Below are positions 10,701 to 19,922 of a stretch of DNA of 64,000 nt, piece after piece (positions within the stretch are counted from its first letter, which is position 1; the number at the start of each line of letters is the position of its first letter). A program made the translations under genes and the position numbers. This DNA is from Elymus sibiricus. Taxonomy: Eukaryota; Streptophyta; Magnoliopsida; Poales; Poaceae. Location: contig CM077672.1 in the NCBI GenBank assembly GCA_039707655.1, positions 454,748,390 to 454,812,389 on the forward strand. Direction: 5' to 3'. The notes beneath the pieces are model-generated. The model was given only the letters and a program-made list of their open reading frames with translations. It had not been told where the DNA came from and did not search any database.

Positions 10701-11328
10701 TCAGTCTGATGTGATAGAACGTCTACGACTTCAACATGCAAAAGACCTTGAGAAGGCTAGCCTGTATGAGTCTCCAAAGGGCAAGATCAATGTTCCTCAT
10801 TTTATCTGGCATGAGATTCGTCTGGCTAGCCTTCAGTATAAGCGGGCATTTCCACATGCTCCGTTTATTCAGGCTCTCATTGAGCATGTTGCCCCGTTTT
10901 CTGTGGTCCGGACCAATACCCTCCAGAAGTGGGACATTCCTTCTCATATGGCTGATAATGCTGCTTCCAAGCCATCTGCTACCACTACTCGCCGTGCGGA
11001 GTCTCGGTCTCGCCAGCCTACACCCTCCTTTGACTCTGCACCTCTTGGCCGTTTTGCTCGGTTCCTCGGTAAAGCCCACTCTGCGATGATGAAGGCCTTT
11101 ACCTTTCATTGCACGCAGAACCACGCTGTTGTCTCTCGCATGATCTCTTCCAAGAATGCGTTGAAGGCTCGTCTGAGAGACTCTGGAGCTACCGATGTGA
11201 GTGAGGATGAGCGTCTCCCTGAGGCTCCTCCTTCAGATTTTGGGTTTCCTTCTGGCCCTGAGTGGGCTGATTTCTTCGACGAGGCTCGTGGCAGTGGCGC
11301 TCATGACGATGATGATGATGTTCTGTGA
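7757..11328 (+). CDS. Chimeric, partly intron-less cytosolic-type acetyl-CoA carboxylase fused to a retrotransposon gag-like tail
   Basis: Exon 1 is 7757-8047 (97 codons), intron 1 8048-8175, exon 2 8176-8382 (69 codons), intron 2 8383-8484, exon 3 8485-11328 (947 codons plus stop). Both introns are GT-AG and phase 0; the product is 1,113 aa. Plant multidomain ACC makes malonyl-CoA for fatty-acid synthesis and elongation. The start [19 protein letters not shown] has no transit peptide and matches the cytosolic isoform. Biotin carboxylase features are present: Gly-rich ATP-grasp loop [11 protein letters not shown] (about residue 209), [15 protein letters not shown], and [14 protein letters not shown] (about 333). 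The biotin acceptor is in EVMKM (Lys about 693). ACC similarity ends at residue 923 (DLEK, 10755), so most of the central region and all of the carboxyltransferase are absent. Exon 3 fuses many exons that are separate in plant ACC genes. It is fully open, but may be a partly processed pseudogene. Confidence 0.85.
10756..11328 (+). other. Retrotransposon gag-like C-terminal tail of the ACC chimera
   Basis: Directly after DLEK the frame continues [18 protein letters not shown] and then [18 protein letters not shown] recognise this as the type found in gag-like ORFs of Triticeae LTR elements. A Ser/Pro/Arg-rich linker and an acidic end (DDDDDVL) complete 190 residues. The following spacer, polypurine tract and LTR show that it belongs to the element whose 3' LTR starts at 11737. 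The element's 5' LTR and the start of its gag are missing. Confidence 0.65.
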
Positions 11329-11736
11329 CTTCCTGGCTGCTCTTCTTCGCCCCCCCTTTTCAGTACTTGATGCCAAGGGGGAGAAACATTTATCTTAGGT
11401 GGTCTTGAGTTGTTTAGTGCTATGATTTGTTGAACCATTATGCTATGAGTGGTTGTATAACTTTTATCTATGATGAGATATTATGCAATGTGATCTTCCT
11501 AAGTTCATCCATCATGATTATATGCATTTGAGTTGCTCAATAAAAACATATTTTGCTCAAATGTTGGTAATGGTTGTTACTTTGAGGGGGAGCTCCCCAT
11601 ATATGTGCATTTTTTTGTGCGTTTCTATTGCTCACATCTAGGGGGAGCTTTTCGACAAATCTCTCCTAAGCATTCAATAATTTTATCTTTTGAGAGCTAT
11701 GTGTATGTTGTCATCAACTACCAAAAAGGGGGAGAT
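11329..11736 (+). mobile_element. 3' internal region of the LTR retrotransposon with polypurine tract
   Basis: Non-coding spacer with four purine motifs: aagggggag near 11375, gagggggag near 11584, gggggag at 11641, and aaaaagggggagat at about 11724-11736 next to the LTR. The last is in the position of the plus-strand primer. A GGGGAGCTCCCC palindrome lies at about 11587-11598. Confidence 0.65.
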
Positions 11737-13276
11737 TGAAAGTGCAATCATGCCCTTAATCGTATTTTGATGTTGATGACAATATACACATGGGGGACTA
11801 ATATTGTTTGTCAAGTATATCTCAGGATTAGTCCCCACAGGACTTGTGTGGATCATGACTACGGATATATATATTGCTCAAGAACGAAGAATCAAGACAA
11901 CTAGCTTGGGTTTTTATGTTTGATCTTGAGTATTGGGATCCCGCACTATTAAGAGGGGAACATTGGGTCTCGTGAAGGACTTGCTCAAAAACCCACGGTT
12001 TTCTCCTCTCTCTTTCACTCACATCATTTGGTCACTGTCTCTGCCTTTCTCGGACATCCGGTCCCTGTCGGACGTCCGGTGAGTCGGACGACCGGTATGT
12101 ACCGGAAATTCGTTACTTTCTACACAGAGCCAAAACGTCGGACATCCGGTCCCTGTCGGACGTCCGGTGATTCGGACGACCGGTGTGTGCCGGAAATCCG
12201 GTACTTTCTACACAGAGCCAAAACGTCAGATTTCCGGTCCCCACCGGAAATCCGATCTGTTCCTACCAGAGCCAAAATGTCGGACGTCCGGTCCCTATCG
12301 GACATCTGGTCCTTGTCGGTGCTTCGGACGACCGGCCCGTTCCAGTCATCCGATGATATCAACACACCACCTCACTGCCACTCATTCGTTCACCTTCGCG
12401 CTGTCGGACGACCGGTGATGCGTCAGTCGACCGGTGCCTTGTGAGACACCGGACGTCCGGTAACTATCGGACGTCCGACACCTGCGCACTTTAAGTGGCT
12501 CCAACGGCCACTTATTGGGTGGTAGTATAAATAACTCTCCCCCACCCCGTGAGAGAGTTGACCATTCACTTTGAGCTGACTCAAGAACACTCCCAACTCT
12601 CTCTCTCATCCTCATACACCAAATCCAAGATCCCGGAGCGATTTGTGGGAGTTTGTGAGAGTTTCTCCAATCAAGTGATAGATCCACTCCTTCCCCCTCT
12701 CTTGACCAAAGGAATTCGTGATTTGAGCAAGTCTTGAGCTTTTCCCCTTTGTTCTTGTTACTCTTGGAGGTTGGAGACTCCTAGGCGGTAGGAGTTCTTC
12801 GGTGAGGAATCAAACATTGTGATTGCCCCCGGAAAGTTTGTGAAGGTTTGGAGACCACCTCAAGGTCTACCACTAGTGGTTGGGAAACGCCTTCGTGGTG
12901 TTGTCTCAAAGGGAGAATAGGGTGAGCCTTCGTGGCGTTGGTGTGCCTTCGTGGTAACACCCACCTCTCTAACGGTGACTAGCTTCCCTCCAAGGAAGTG
13001 AACATCGGCATACATCCTCGTCTCTCGGAGTTGCGGTTATCCCTAACCCTTACTCCCCACTTGTGGTTATTTGTCCCTTGTCTTTACTTACTTTATATTG
13101 TGCTTGTTTGCCTTACCATTAGTTGCAATTGATTATATCGCCTTGCACTAGAATCACCTTTGCAATTGTTAGACCAACTTTCATATTCCGCATTATTGTC
13201 TAAAATTGCTAAGTAATAATTAAAATTTGTAATTGTACCTATTCACCCCCCCTCTAGGTCCATCTCGATCCTTTCA
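11737..13276 (+). mobile_element. 3' LTR of the retrotransposon fused to ACC
   Basis: It starts TGAAAGTGCAATCATGCCCT right after the polypurine tract and ends CATCTCGATCCTTTCA (13278 is an alternative end), about 1.54 kb. A TATA box (tataaata, 12526-12533) lies in the expected place between a repeat-rich U3 and the R/U5 part. No matching 5' LTR exists upstream, so the element is 5'-truncated. Confidence 0.75.
12051..12480. repeat. Clustered TCGGACGTCCGGT motifs and ~87 bp tandem repeat in the LTR U3
   Basis: Two adjacent copies of an ~87 bp unit (about 12051-12137 and 12138-12225) carry cggacatccggtccctgtcg and tactttctacacagagccaa. The near-palindromes TCGGACGTCCGGT and TCGGACGACCGGT recur more than ten times through 12480. 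Confidence 0.7.
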
Positions 13277-14110
13277 CATGGAAGGATGGCGAGGAAGCCC
13301 GAGAACTCAAGACATCCAAGGTGGAAACGTGGAAGAGGAGAAAGAAGTAACGGGACAGAGAGGAGACAAAGTGGAGAAGACTCCAGGCGCCGGACTGTCT
13401 GGCGCATCCTGCCGGACTGTCCGGCACATGGAGGATCCGCGCGTGCTCAAGAGCCGCCGAACACGTACCGGACATGTCTGACGCATGTCTGGCAAGCTTT
13501 GGTATCTTTGCCAGACTGTCCGACATTTACCGTCGGACTGTCCGACCCCTCTTGCAGCCTGCGCATGTGAAGACATCGATGGACAATCTAGCGCCTGAAG
13601 ACTGCACAAGAAACTAGCCCAAGGGCCAGCTGCATGAAGAGGTATTGCGCCGGACTGTCCGACGCGCTTGCATGTATTAAAGGGGCATATGCCCTTGTCT
13701 TATCGTCTCACCTACCCCCTTCATATCTAGACTATAAATAGGACTCCCTCTCCTCAGATCTAGGATAGGCAAGAACATGAGATAGAATAGAGCTTGTGCT
13801 CATCCCCTCCCCTTGTGGAGTCAAGGCCTCCTCTTGTGGAGAAGATTCCTATGTGGATACCAATACCTCTCCCTTAGTTATCTATTGGAGTGACTTCAAG
13901 GCCCCCTTCTTGTACTTGATCTCTCTCTTGAGGGAATTCTATCTAATCGATCTCTTCCTCGTGAGATTCTATTGATTGCTTGCCGATCTCTCCCTCCCTA
14001 GGGATTCTATTGGGCTGGTCGACCGGTGAGGGAATCAGGTCACTTGTATCATGTTTGTGTTCTTATGTTCTTCGTTCTACCTGTGTTCATCGTGTGCGTT
14101 CCACTCCGTT
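13277..14110 (+). mobile_element. Probable LTR remnant of another retrotransposon
   Basis: It repeats CCGGACTGTCCGGC-type motifs (13390-13660), has a TATA box (tataaata, 13733-13740) and then a CT-rich, non-coding R/U5-like part. The layout matches other Triticeae LTRs in the window, but I could not fix its ends, an internal region or a target duplication. Confidence 0.5.
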
Positions 14111-15105
14111 CGTTAATCCGTGAAGATCTGGCAAACCCCTTTCTTACCAGTTCTCCTAGGCAGAGCGTGGAGGAAAGTGGAGAAGGCAGGCACAAAAGAA
14201 TGAGCAACTTGCTTGATAGATTCATGATGCTTTGTTGCCACAAGATATAGTAATCGGGATAAGTTATTGAATGCAATTGAATGTGTAAGATCATGAGCTA
14301 ATTCTCTATTTGTTATGTATGCCCTATGCAGTCCATCCTACGATTTTCAAATACTTCTATACAACTAGAAAGAATTTTACAATTTATGCGCATGAAGTAT
14401 GTCACCATTTCTTTTAATGTTTTGCAGATCGGTTATTCTTCGTTCCTAACGCTTATGTGTATTCAGGTATTATTGTTAGCTGGATAACATTTGAGAAAGG
14501 TGTATTATTCTCAGATGATGTTTAAATTCTTTACTCCCGGAATGTTGTTTATGTCTCAAATTGATTTAAACTTGGCAAGGTTAAGCTTGCATATGTCTAA
14601 CTAGATTTCTAAATTTACAACAGGAATTATGTTTGCTAGCTAGCGGTCACCCGTGCCCACGCATGATTTTTGGACCACAAACCCTTGTCAGAGAAAGAGG
14701 GGGAGAAGAAAAGCAGCTCCATGCCAAAGGCCTGCTTTGCTGGAGAGGACGGGGACGAGAGAAGCACCGCAGCGTCCCACGAACCGCCCCAACCGCTTGC
14801 TTCTGCCGCCTCGTCGCCCACCCTGCGTCAGCTGCCTCCTCTGCCAGATCGCTGTCGCCCGACCGGCCAATCCTACAAGCCCCCCTTCTTCTTCGATACT
14901 GACAGCCAACCACACCCCCACCCCAACCTTAGGTTGCTTCCTCGTCGGGTTCAGGATTGGCGGCGCCAGCACCGCCGCGGCCAACAGCGCTCGCCCCTAC
15001 TCCGGCGAGTTTTTTTTCTCTTGCACTCTCTCAATGGCAATGTCGACGAATGAGAAAAGAAGAAGAGAGTTGCATGCATTGCAGATGAGCCGGTAAGGAG
15101 ATAAT
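14111..15105. other. No supported gene; GC-rich block at 14640-15060
   Basis: The first half is AT-rich and featureless. The second half is GC-rich with several overlapping short frames. One short frame at 15033 (MAMSTNEKRRRELHALQMSR) might be the start of a lost gene or the 5' part of the hAT remnant downstream. None can be assigned. Confidence 0.3.
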
Positions 15106-15106
15106 G

Positions 15107-15129
<23 letters not shown>
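15106..15129. repeat. (GA)n microsatellite
   Basis: About 12 uninterrupted GA units. Confidence 0.9.
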
Positions 15130-15138
<9 letters not shown>

Positions 15139-15410
15139 CCCACATGAGGAGAGCGTGTTGCCCGGTGTTGACTGTGGGCCGCGTAAGAGCTCCTTCGAAT
15201 GATATATGTGTGCTAACTAGGATGAATGAAAGAAAAACTAAGATCACTTGCACTTTGACTAGTTTGTTTAGGTTGCCAAGTGGGTCGTTTTTTTTGGGTC
15301 CTGTAAACTTGTACCATGCCTTTGTGGGCTTATTTATGCAGGCTGGGGTGAAAAGCCTGTTTTGTAAGGGAGAAAAAGGTTATGTGGTACAACAATTATC
15401 ACCATCAGAA

Positions 15411-15701
15411 TTTTTTTTTGCTGAGAAACACAGTACAAACGCAGACGCTCACATAACTCACCCCTATGAACATACGCACGCATGTCCTACATTATAAGCA
15501 CCTCCAAAAAACTGAGCGGACGAGTTGAGTCTTGAGATTGACGAAGTCACCATAGGCGTCTCGTTATCGACGAGAACGTCGACTCTCACTGAAAGAATAT
15601 TTCACCTTTACGCGACACACAACTGTCTACCCTGGGATTTAAACTCTAATGGGCTGGGGGTACAACCACTTTCCTAACGATCCAACCATAGGTTGGTTTG
15701 C
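15411..15701 (-). mobile_element. Au-type SINE with perfect 13 bp target duplication
   Basis: On the minus strand it begins with a tRNA-like head (caaaccaacctatggttgg, then gggtttaaatccc-type box B sequence near 15640). It continues through the characteristic gcgacttcgtcaatctcaag-type body and ends in an A tail, seen here as T9 at 15411-15419. The 13 bp duplication atcaccatcagaa occurs at 15398-15410 and 15702-15714. The family name is from memory of the Au SINE consensus. Confidence 0.85.
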
Positions 15702-15714
15702 ATCACCATCAGAA

Positions 15715-16254
15715 AACTGATTGGTCTAATTGTATTGGAAACTCAAATCTCGGAATAGTTGCGCATTGCATGAAGATATGTGTGATTGCCGTAAGTTGAT
15801 GTTTCGTAAGAAGAAGGTACTTGTACGATGGCAACAAAGCAACGTGGAGCCGTCCTGATGCATGCATCCATGTTTACAAGACCTGCGTAAATTCAATTCT
15901 TTTATTAGGTTGTCGAAAAAGCATTGCACTGGAATACTGGACTGTTGCCCCTACTAGCTATTGCACCTCAGGAAAATAGAAGTTAATTACCACTTGTATT
16001 GCCTAATAGTGTAGTATCACGTGTGCCACTTGACAACATGACATAAATAAAGTGTCTCCATCCAACTCACCTGCTCGATCGATTAGCAGCCGCCCACATG
16101 CACTCGCTTCACGTACATATTGCAGGTTAACTACCGAGTCTCTTCTTTCCAATCTCGACACATGCATGCATTGGAATATATGTGATCATCGTGGGCCCTA
16201 CTAGCGATAAGCAGGTGTACCTGTCACGCTTTGCTGAAAAATCAACTTAGTTGC
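15715..16254. other. No gene seen
   Basis: AT-rich sequence without an open frame of note; it may be the interior of the hAT element whose transposase remnant follows. Confidence 0.3.
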
Positions 16255-16716
16255 TGAGATGTTATTGCTTGTCTTGATCCGAAGAATTCTTTTGCCAACT
16301 TTAATGGTCACAAACTAATTGAACTTGCCAAGATAATTTATGATGCTGATTTCTCAGAATAAGAGTGTGTTATCTTAAGGGATCACTTGCCACATTTGTT
16401 GTTGACATGAGAAATAATGAAGAGTTCTCAAGCTGTAATCTATAATGATCTTGGCAATCTTGATGTGAAGATGGTTCAAACTGATACACACACATGCTAT
16501 CCATTGGTGTATCGCCTCATTGAACTTGCCTTGATTTTGCCTATTGCCACCGCAACAGTTGAGCGGGCTTTCTTGGCTATGAATATTATCAAGACCGAGT
16601 TGAGGAATAAAATGAATGTTGATTGGGTGGATGATAGCATAGTGTGCTACAGTGAGCGAGACATTTTTGCAACATTGAAGATGACATCATTTTGCGGTGT
16701 TTTCATGGTTATATAA
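16255..16716 (+). pseudogene. hAT transposase C-terminal remnant (dimerisation domain)
   Basis: One frame, broken by a TAA near 16361 and a TGA near 16408, reads IACLDPKNSFANFNGHKLIE and then YPLVYRLIELALILPIATAT followed by VERAFLAMNIIKTELRNKM. This is the hAT C-terminal dimerisation region (YPxxxxLxxxxLxxPxxTxxxERxFSxMNxIK). The catalytic part is missing and the frame has stops, so it is a fossil fragment. Element ends were not found. Confidence 0.75.
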
Positions 16717-17143
16717 TCGTGCATGCCAAATACCCAAAGCCATTAACATGACTTAGTGAGTTGCTGGTATGTTATTTTTGCTATTGAATTCAGCTTCCAT
16801 ATTATTTCTCAGTCATATATATGATGTTTGTTCTATATTGTATATGGAGATTGATGTCTCGAGTGGATGGTTCATGAATTGTGGTGATGAAGTGTCGATT
16901 GCGGAGATGTCTCAATATCATGACGGTATTTTTAGAGATGATGTAACAATTTGTCTTTTTTGTTCATCAATTACTCCATTAGCTATATTTTTGTTTGTGT
17001 CGGTATCAATGTACTTCTACTATGGTGAATTTTCGTTGCAATCTAGAAGAATTTCTTACGTGCCACCGACGGTATATCGATCCACTTGACAATTGATCTA
17101 AAAAGAGAGAGATTAATATAGCCATCTTGCAAATTTTTCCATC
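16717..17143. other. PR-1 upstream region
   Basis: AT-rich, non-coding. The distal part may still belong to the hAT fragment; the proximal ~100 bp is the PR-1 promoter. I see no defined cis-element beyond the TATA box. Confidence 0.35.
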
Positions 17144-17150
17144 TATAAAT
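17144..17150 (+). promoter_or_regulatory. TATA box of the PR-1 gene
   Basis: TATAAAT in the context atctataaatacc, about 100 bp before the start codon. Confidence 0.6.
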
Positions 17151-17246
17151 ACCTCGCAAGGAACGTATCACAATGCACAGACTTCACACTTACCATCCAT
17201 CGGCATCAAGTAAGCTAGCTGTAGCGACTAGCGAACGTGTGAGCTT

Positions 17247-17783
17247 ATGCATATGGCGGCGACGACGCGCAGCGCCTGTGCCCTCGCGCTGGCCATGGCG
17301 GTGGTCGCCATGGCCACCACCACCACCATGGCCCAGAACTCGTGGCAGGACTTCGTCGACCATCACAACGCGGCGCGCGAGGAGGTGGGCGTAGGGCAGG
17401 TGTGGTGGGACGCGAACCTGGCAGCTTACGCGGAGTGGTACGCGGACCAGCGGCGCGGCGACTGCGCGCCCCAGCACTCGGACTACCAGAGCGTCGGGTA
17501 CGGCGAGAACATCTTCTGGGGCGGCGGCCAGGCGTGGACAGGGGTGGACGCCGTGAACACGTGGGTGGCGGAGAAGGAGTACTATGACTACGACAGCAAC
17601 ACCTGCTCGGGCCCGTACGGGTGCGGGCACTACACGCAGGTGGTGTGGCGCGACACCACGTCCATCGGCTGCGCCCGCGTAGACTGCGACAACGACCTCG
17701 GCGTCTTCATCACCTGCAACTACTACCCGCCGGGGAACTGGGACAACCAGCGCCCGTGGCTGGCTGCACGTTCTGCTTCTTAA
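17247..17783 (+). CDS. Pathogenesis-related protein 1 (CAP/PR-1 family), secreted
   Basis: A 178-aa single-exon, GC-rich gene. Residues 1-29 form a signal peptide ending TTTMA, before [16 protein letters not shown]; secretion to the apoplast is expected. The CAP domain follows with its signature residues: the HNAAR His, GENIFWGGG with its Glu, [10 protein letters not shown], and [15 protein letters not shown]. Six cysteines (GDC, NTC, YGC, IGC, DC, ITC) match the three PR-1 disulfides. PR-1 proteins bind sterols and are induced in defence. The mature part (about 149 aa) is slightly longer than typical because of a C-terminal LAARSAS extension. A second in-frame ATG at 17253 has a better plant start context. 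No lesion is seen. The TATA box at 17144 and AATAAA at 17959 frame a compact, probably functional gene among transposons. Confidence 0.92.
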   Translation: MHMAATTRSACALALAMAVVAMATTTTMAQNSWQDFVDHHNAAREEVGVGQVWWDANLAAYAEWYADQRRGDCAPQHSDYQSVGYGENIFWGGGQAWTGVDAVNTWVAEKEYYDYDSNTCSGPYGCGHYTQVVWRDTTSIGCARVDCDNDLGVFITCNYYPPGNWDNQRPWLAARSAS

Positions 17784-17958
17784 GTATGCACTACTGCTGC
17801 CATGGATATGATCCAGCCATCGTGATACTCCATCGAGAAGTTCGACCCAGTCCATGTCTACGCGTACGTGTCTGATCGAGTGTTTATAGCAATGGGTGCT
17901 GCCTGTCTGCACTCTGCTGTTATTGTCTGTAATATGTTTTTCCATATTGTGCGTTTGC

Positions 17959-17964
17959 AATAAA
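17959..17964 (+). terminator. Candidate polyadenylation signal of PR-1
   Basis: AATAAA, 176 bp after the stop codon, followed by a GT-rich stretch. Confidence 0.5.
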
Positions 17965-18309
17965 GTGCTCTGGATCTTTGTGTGTACTTGTTGCTATTAC
18001 CTACGAGTTACGAACAGCCGATATCAGGAGAGCTAGCTAGCTAGGGAGTCGATCGAGAGGTTGGCTAGCTGCTAGCTCAATGGCCGGCCGACGTCCAGAA
18101 TAAAAGAATTAACTGCGCGAGAGGCGATATCAAGAGCTAGCTCGATGTCGTGGAAGCAATGCCGTGCGAAATAAACGTCTCCAGACTTCAATGGCCAACG
18201 ATAGCTCTAGATATGTAAAACAATCAAAAATCCTGTCAGCGACCTTCCTGTGCGGCCCAGCGATAGACCAAGGCCCAGCCCACAACCTGCCCCAGCGACA
18301 CATGGACTA
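17965..18309. other. Intergenic DNA, no gene seen
   Basis: Rich in short ctagctag repeats; otherwise featureless. Confidence 0.35.
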
Positions 18310-18333
18310 TTTTTTGAAATAAACCAGGAAACT

Positions 18334-18969
18334 TTATTCATTAGAAATAACCAATACATCATTTATGAGGATCATTACAATTTCATTTAAAGGTTCCTCA
18401 AACCAATCAGAAGTCAAAGAAAATCTAGCTAATCTAGAGAGCTCATGAGCAACTTTATTTGCTTCTCTATTACAATGTTCAAACCTAGTAATAATGAAAT
18501 CACAAGCATAATGAAAACAATCGTCAAAAATTGCCGCCGCCGCTCCCGCCGACCGTCCTCCATCCTTCATGGTATCAATCACCTCCGGATTGTCTGAGTT
18601 AATAATAAGGCGATTACATCCCGACCGTTGCGCCAGCGATAGACCGAATTTGAGAGCCAAGGCTTCAGCCATCAAGACATCCGCGCAGTAGTCTATCTTC
18701 CCATTCCCCCCAGCTATAAATCTGCCTTTGTCGTCTCTAAGGACCGCCCCCATTGTTCCCCTAAGCAGGTCATGGTCAAAAGAAGCATCAACATTAAGTT
18801 TCACAAAGCCCACAGGAGGGCACGACCAGCCCCCCTTTTCATAGAGGCCTTTGGAGATGATGCAGTTGTGAAGTTTGCCGTAAGGGCTAGTATCCCCATA
18901 GAGATCTGATACGCATTCTGAGTTGTCTCCTGGTGCACCAATTTTCGTCTTTCCCACCATAGATACCAT
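18334..18969 (-). pseudogene. LINE ORF2 RNase H domain
   Basis: Plant-type RNase H at the end of ORF2: VKLNVDASFD (first catalytic Asp), GAVLRDDKGRFIAGG, AEALALKFGLSLA (Glu), LIINSDNPEVIDTM (Asp) and HCNREANKVAHELSRLA. The natural stop appears to be at 18334. It lies in a different frame from the zinc-binding region upstream, so it is no longer joined to the polymerase. Confidence 0.85.
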
Positions 18970-18982
18970 GCTGAGATAGCAA

Positions 18983-19919
18983 TCATTTCACGCACATTGT
19001 GATGACCCATAATCCACAATTGTTGGTCTGGTAGAAGAAGTAAATACTCCAACACCGCCTCTCCAGCACGATCAACCTCACAAGCTTTATCAATAATATC
19101 CTCCATCCCCAGCCTTTTCCAAACCCCCTTTGCTTTATTACGGAGAAAAAGCATGTGCTTCGTATCTTCTGGACCGGCAGAGCAAGTAGGGCAAATGGGC
19201 GAAATTTTCCTATGTCTGTTTGCGAGCATAACACGACATGGAAGTGTGCCATGTAGCGTACGCCAGATAAATATTTTGACCTTTGCCGGGCAAGATAATT
19301 TCCATACCTTGCTCCAAATAGGGTTGACTGTGGTTCATCCCGTCCCATTGGAATGTGTCAGTTTGGTTCCATGCTGATGGTCCCACTCCACAAAATAAGC
19401 AGACCGAACCGAAAACATACCATTTTTTGTGTAACTCCAAGCAACGAAATCTGGCATATCATTTTGCGAGAGTGGGATTGAATGTATCCGTTGTACATCA
19501 ATGGGCCACATAGTTTGTCTAATCAGGTCTTCATCCCAATTATTCGAAACAGGATCAATCAAATCCCCCACTTTAGATAATAGTTGTTCCCCCTTCGGCG
19601 TAACAATTTTCCTAGTGGCACAATTTGGAATCCAAGCGTCTTCCCAAATATTAATATTCTGTCCATTCCCCACCCGCCAAATATAACCATGTTTCAGAGA
19701 GTTCACGCCAGCCATAATACTTTGCCATGTAAAAGAGGAACCCTTCTTTAATTTAGTGTTCAACAAATCGCCATCAGGATAGTACTTAGCCCTCAGAATA
19801 GTAGCGCACAAGGAATCGGGATTCTCAAGAAGGCGCCACGCCTGTTTGGCGAGCATTGCCATGTTGAAACAGTGAATATCACGGAAACCCATCCCTCCTT
19901 GATTCTTAGGGACACACAT
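18983..19919 (-). pseudogene. LINE ORF2 zinc-binding / connection region
   Basis: It begins KMCVPKNQGGMGFRDIHCFN, directly continuing the reverse transcriptase frame after its stop codon. It covers the NIWEDAWIP segment, then changes frame near 19340 and again near 19230. There CPTCSAGPEDTKHMLF gives the Cys/His cluster of the plant LINE zinc-binding domain. Several frameshifts make it non-functional. Confidence 0.75.
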
Positions 19920-19922
19920 TTT

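Noticed and set aside
17190..17960. 256-residue minus-strand frame
   Set aside because: Antisense of the PR-1 gene.
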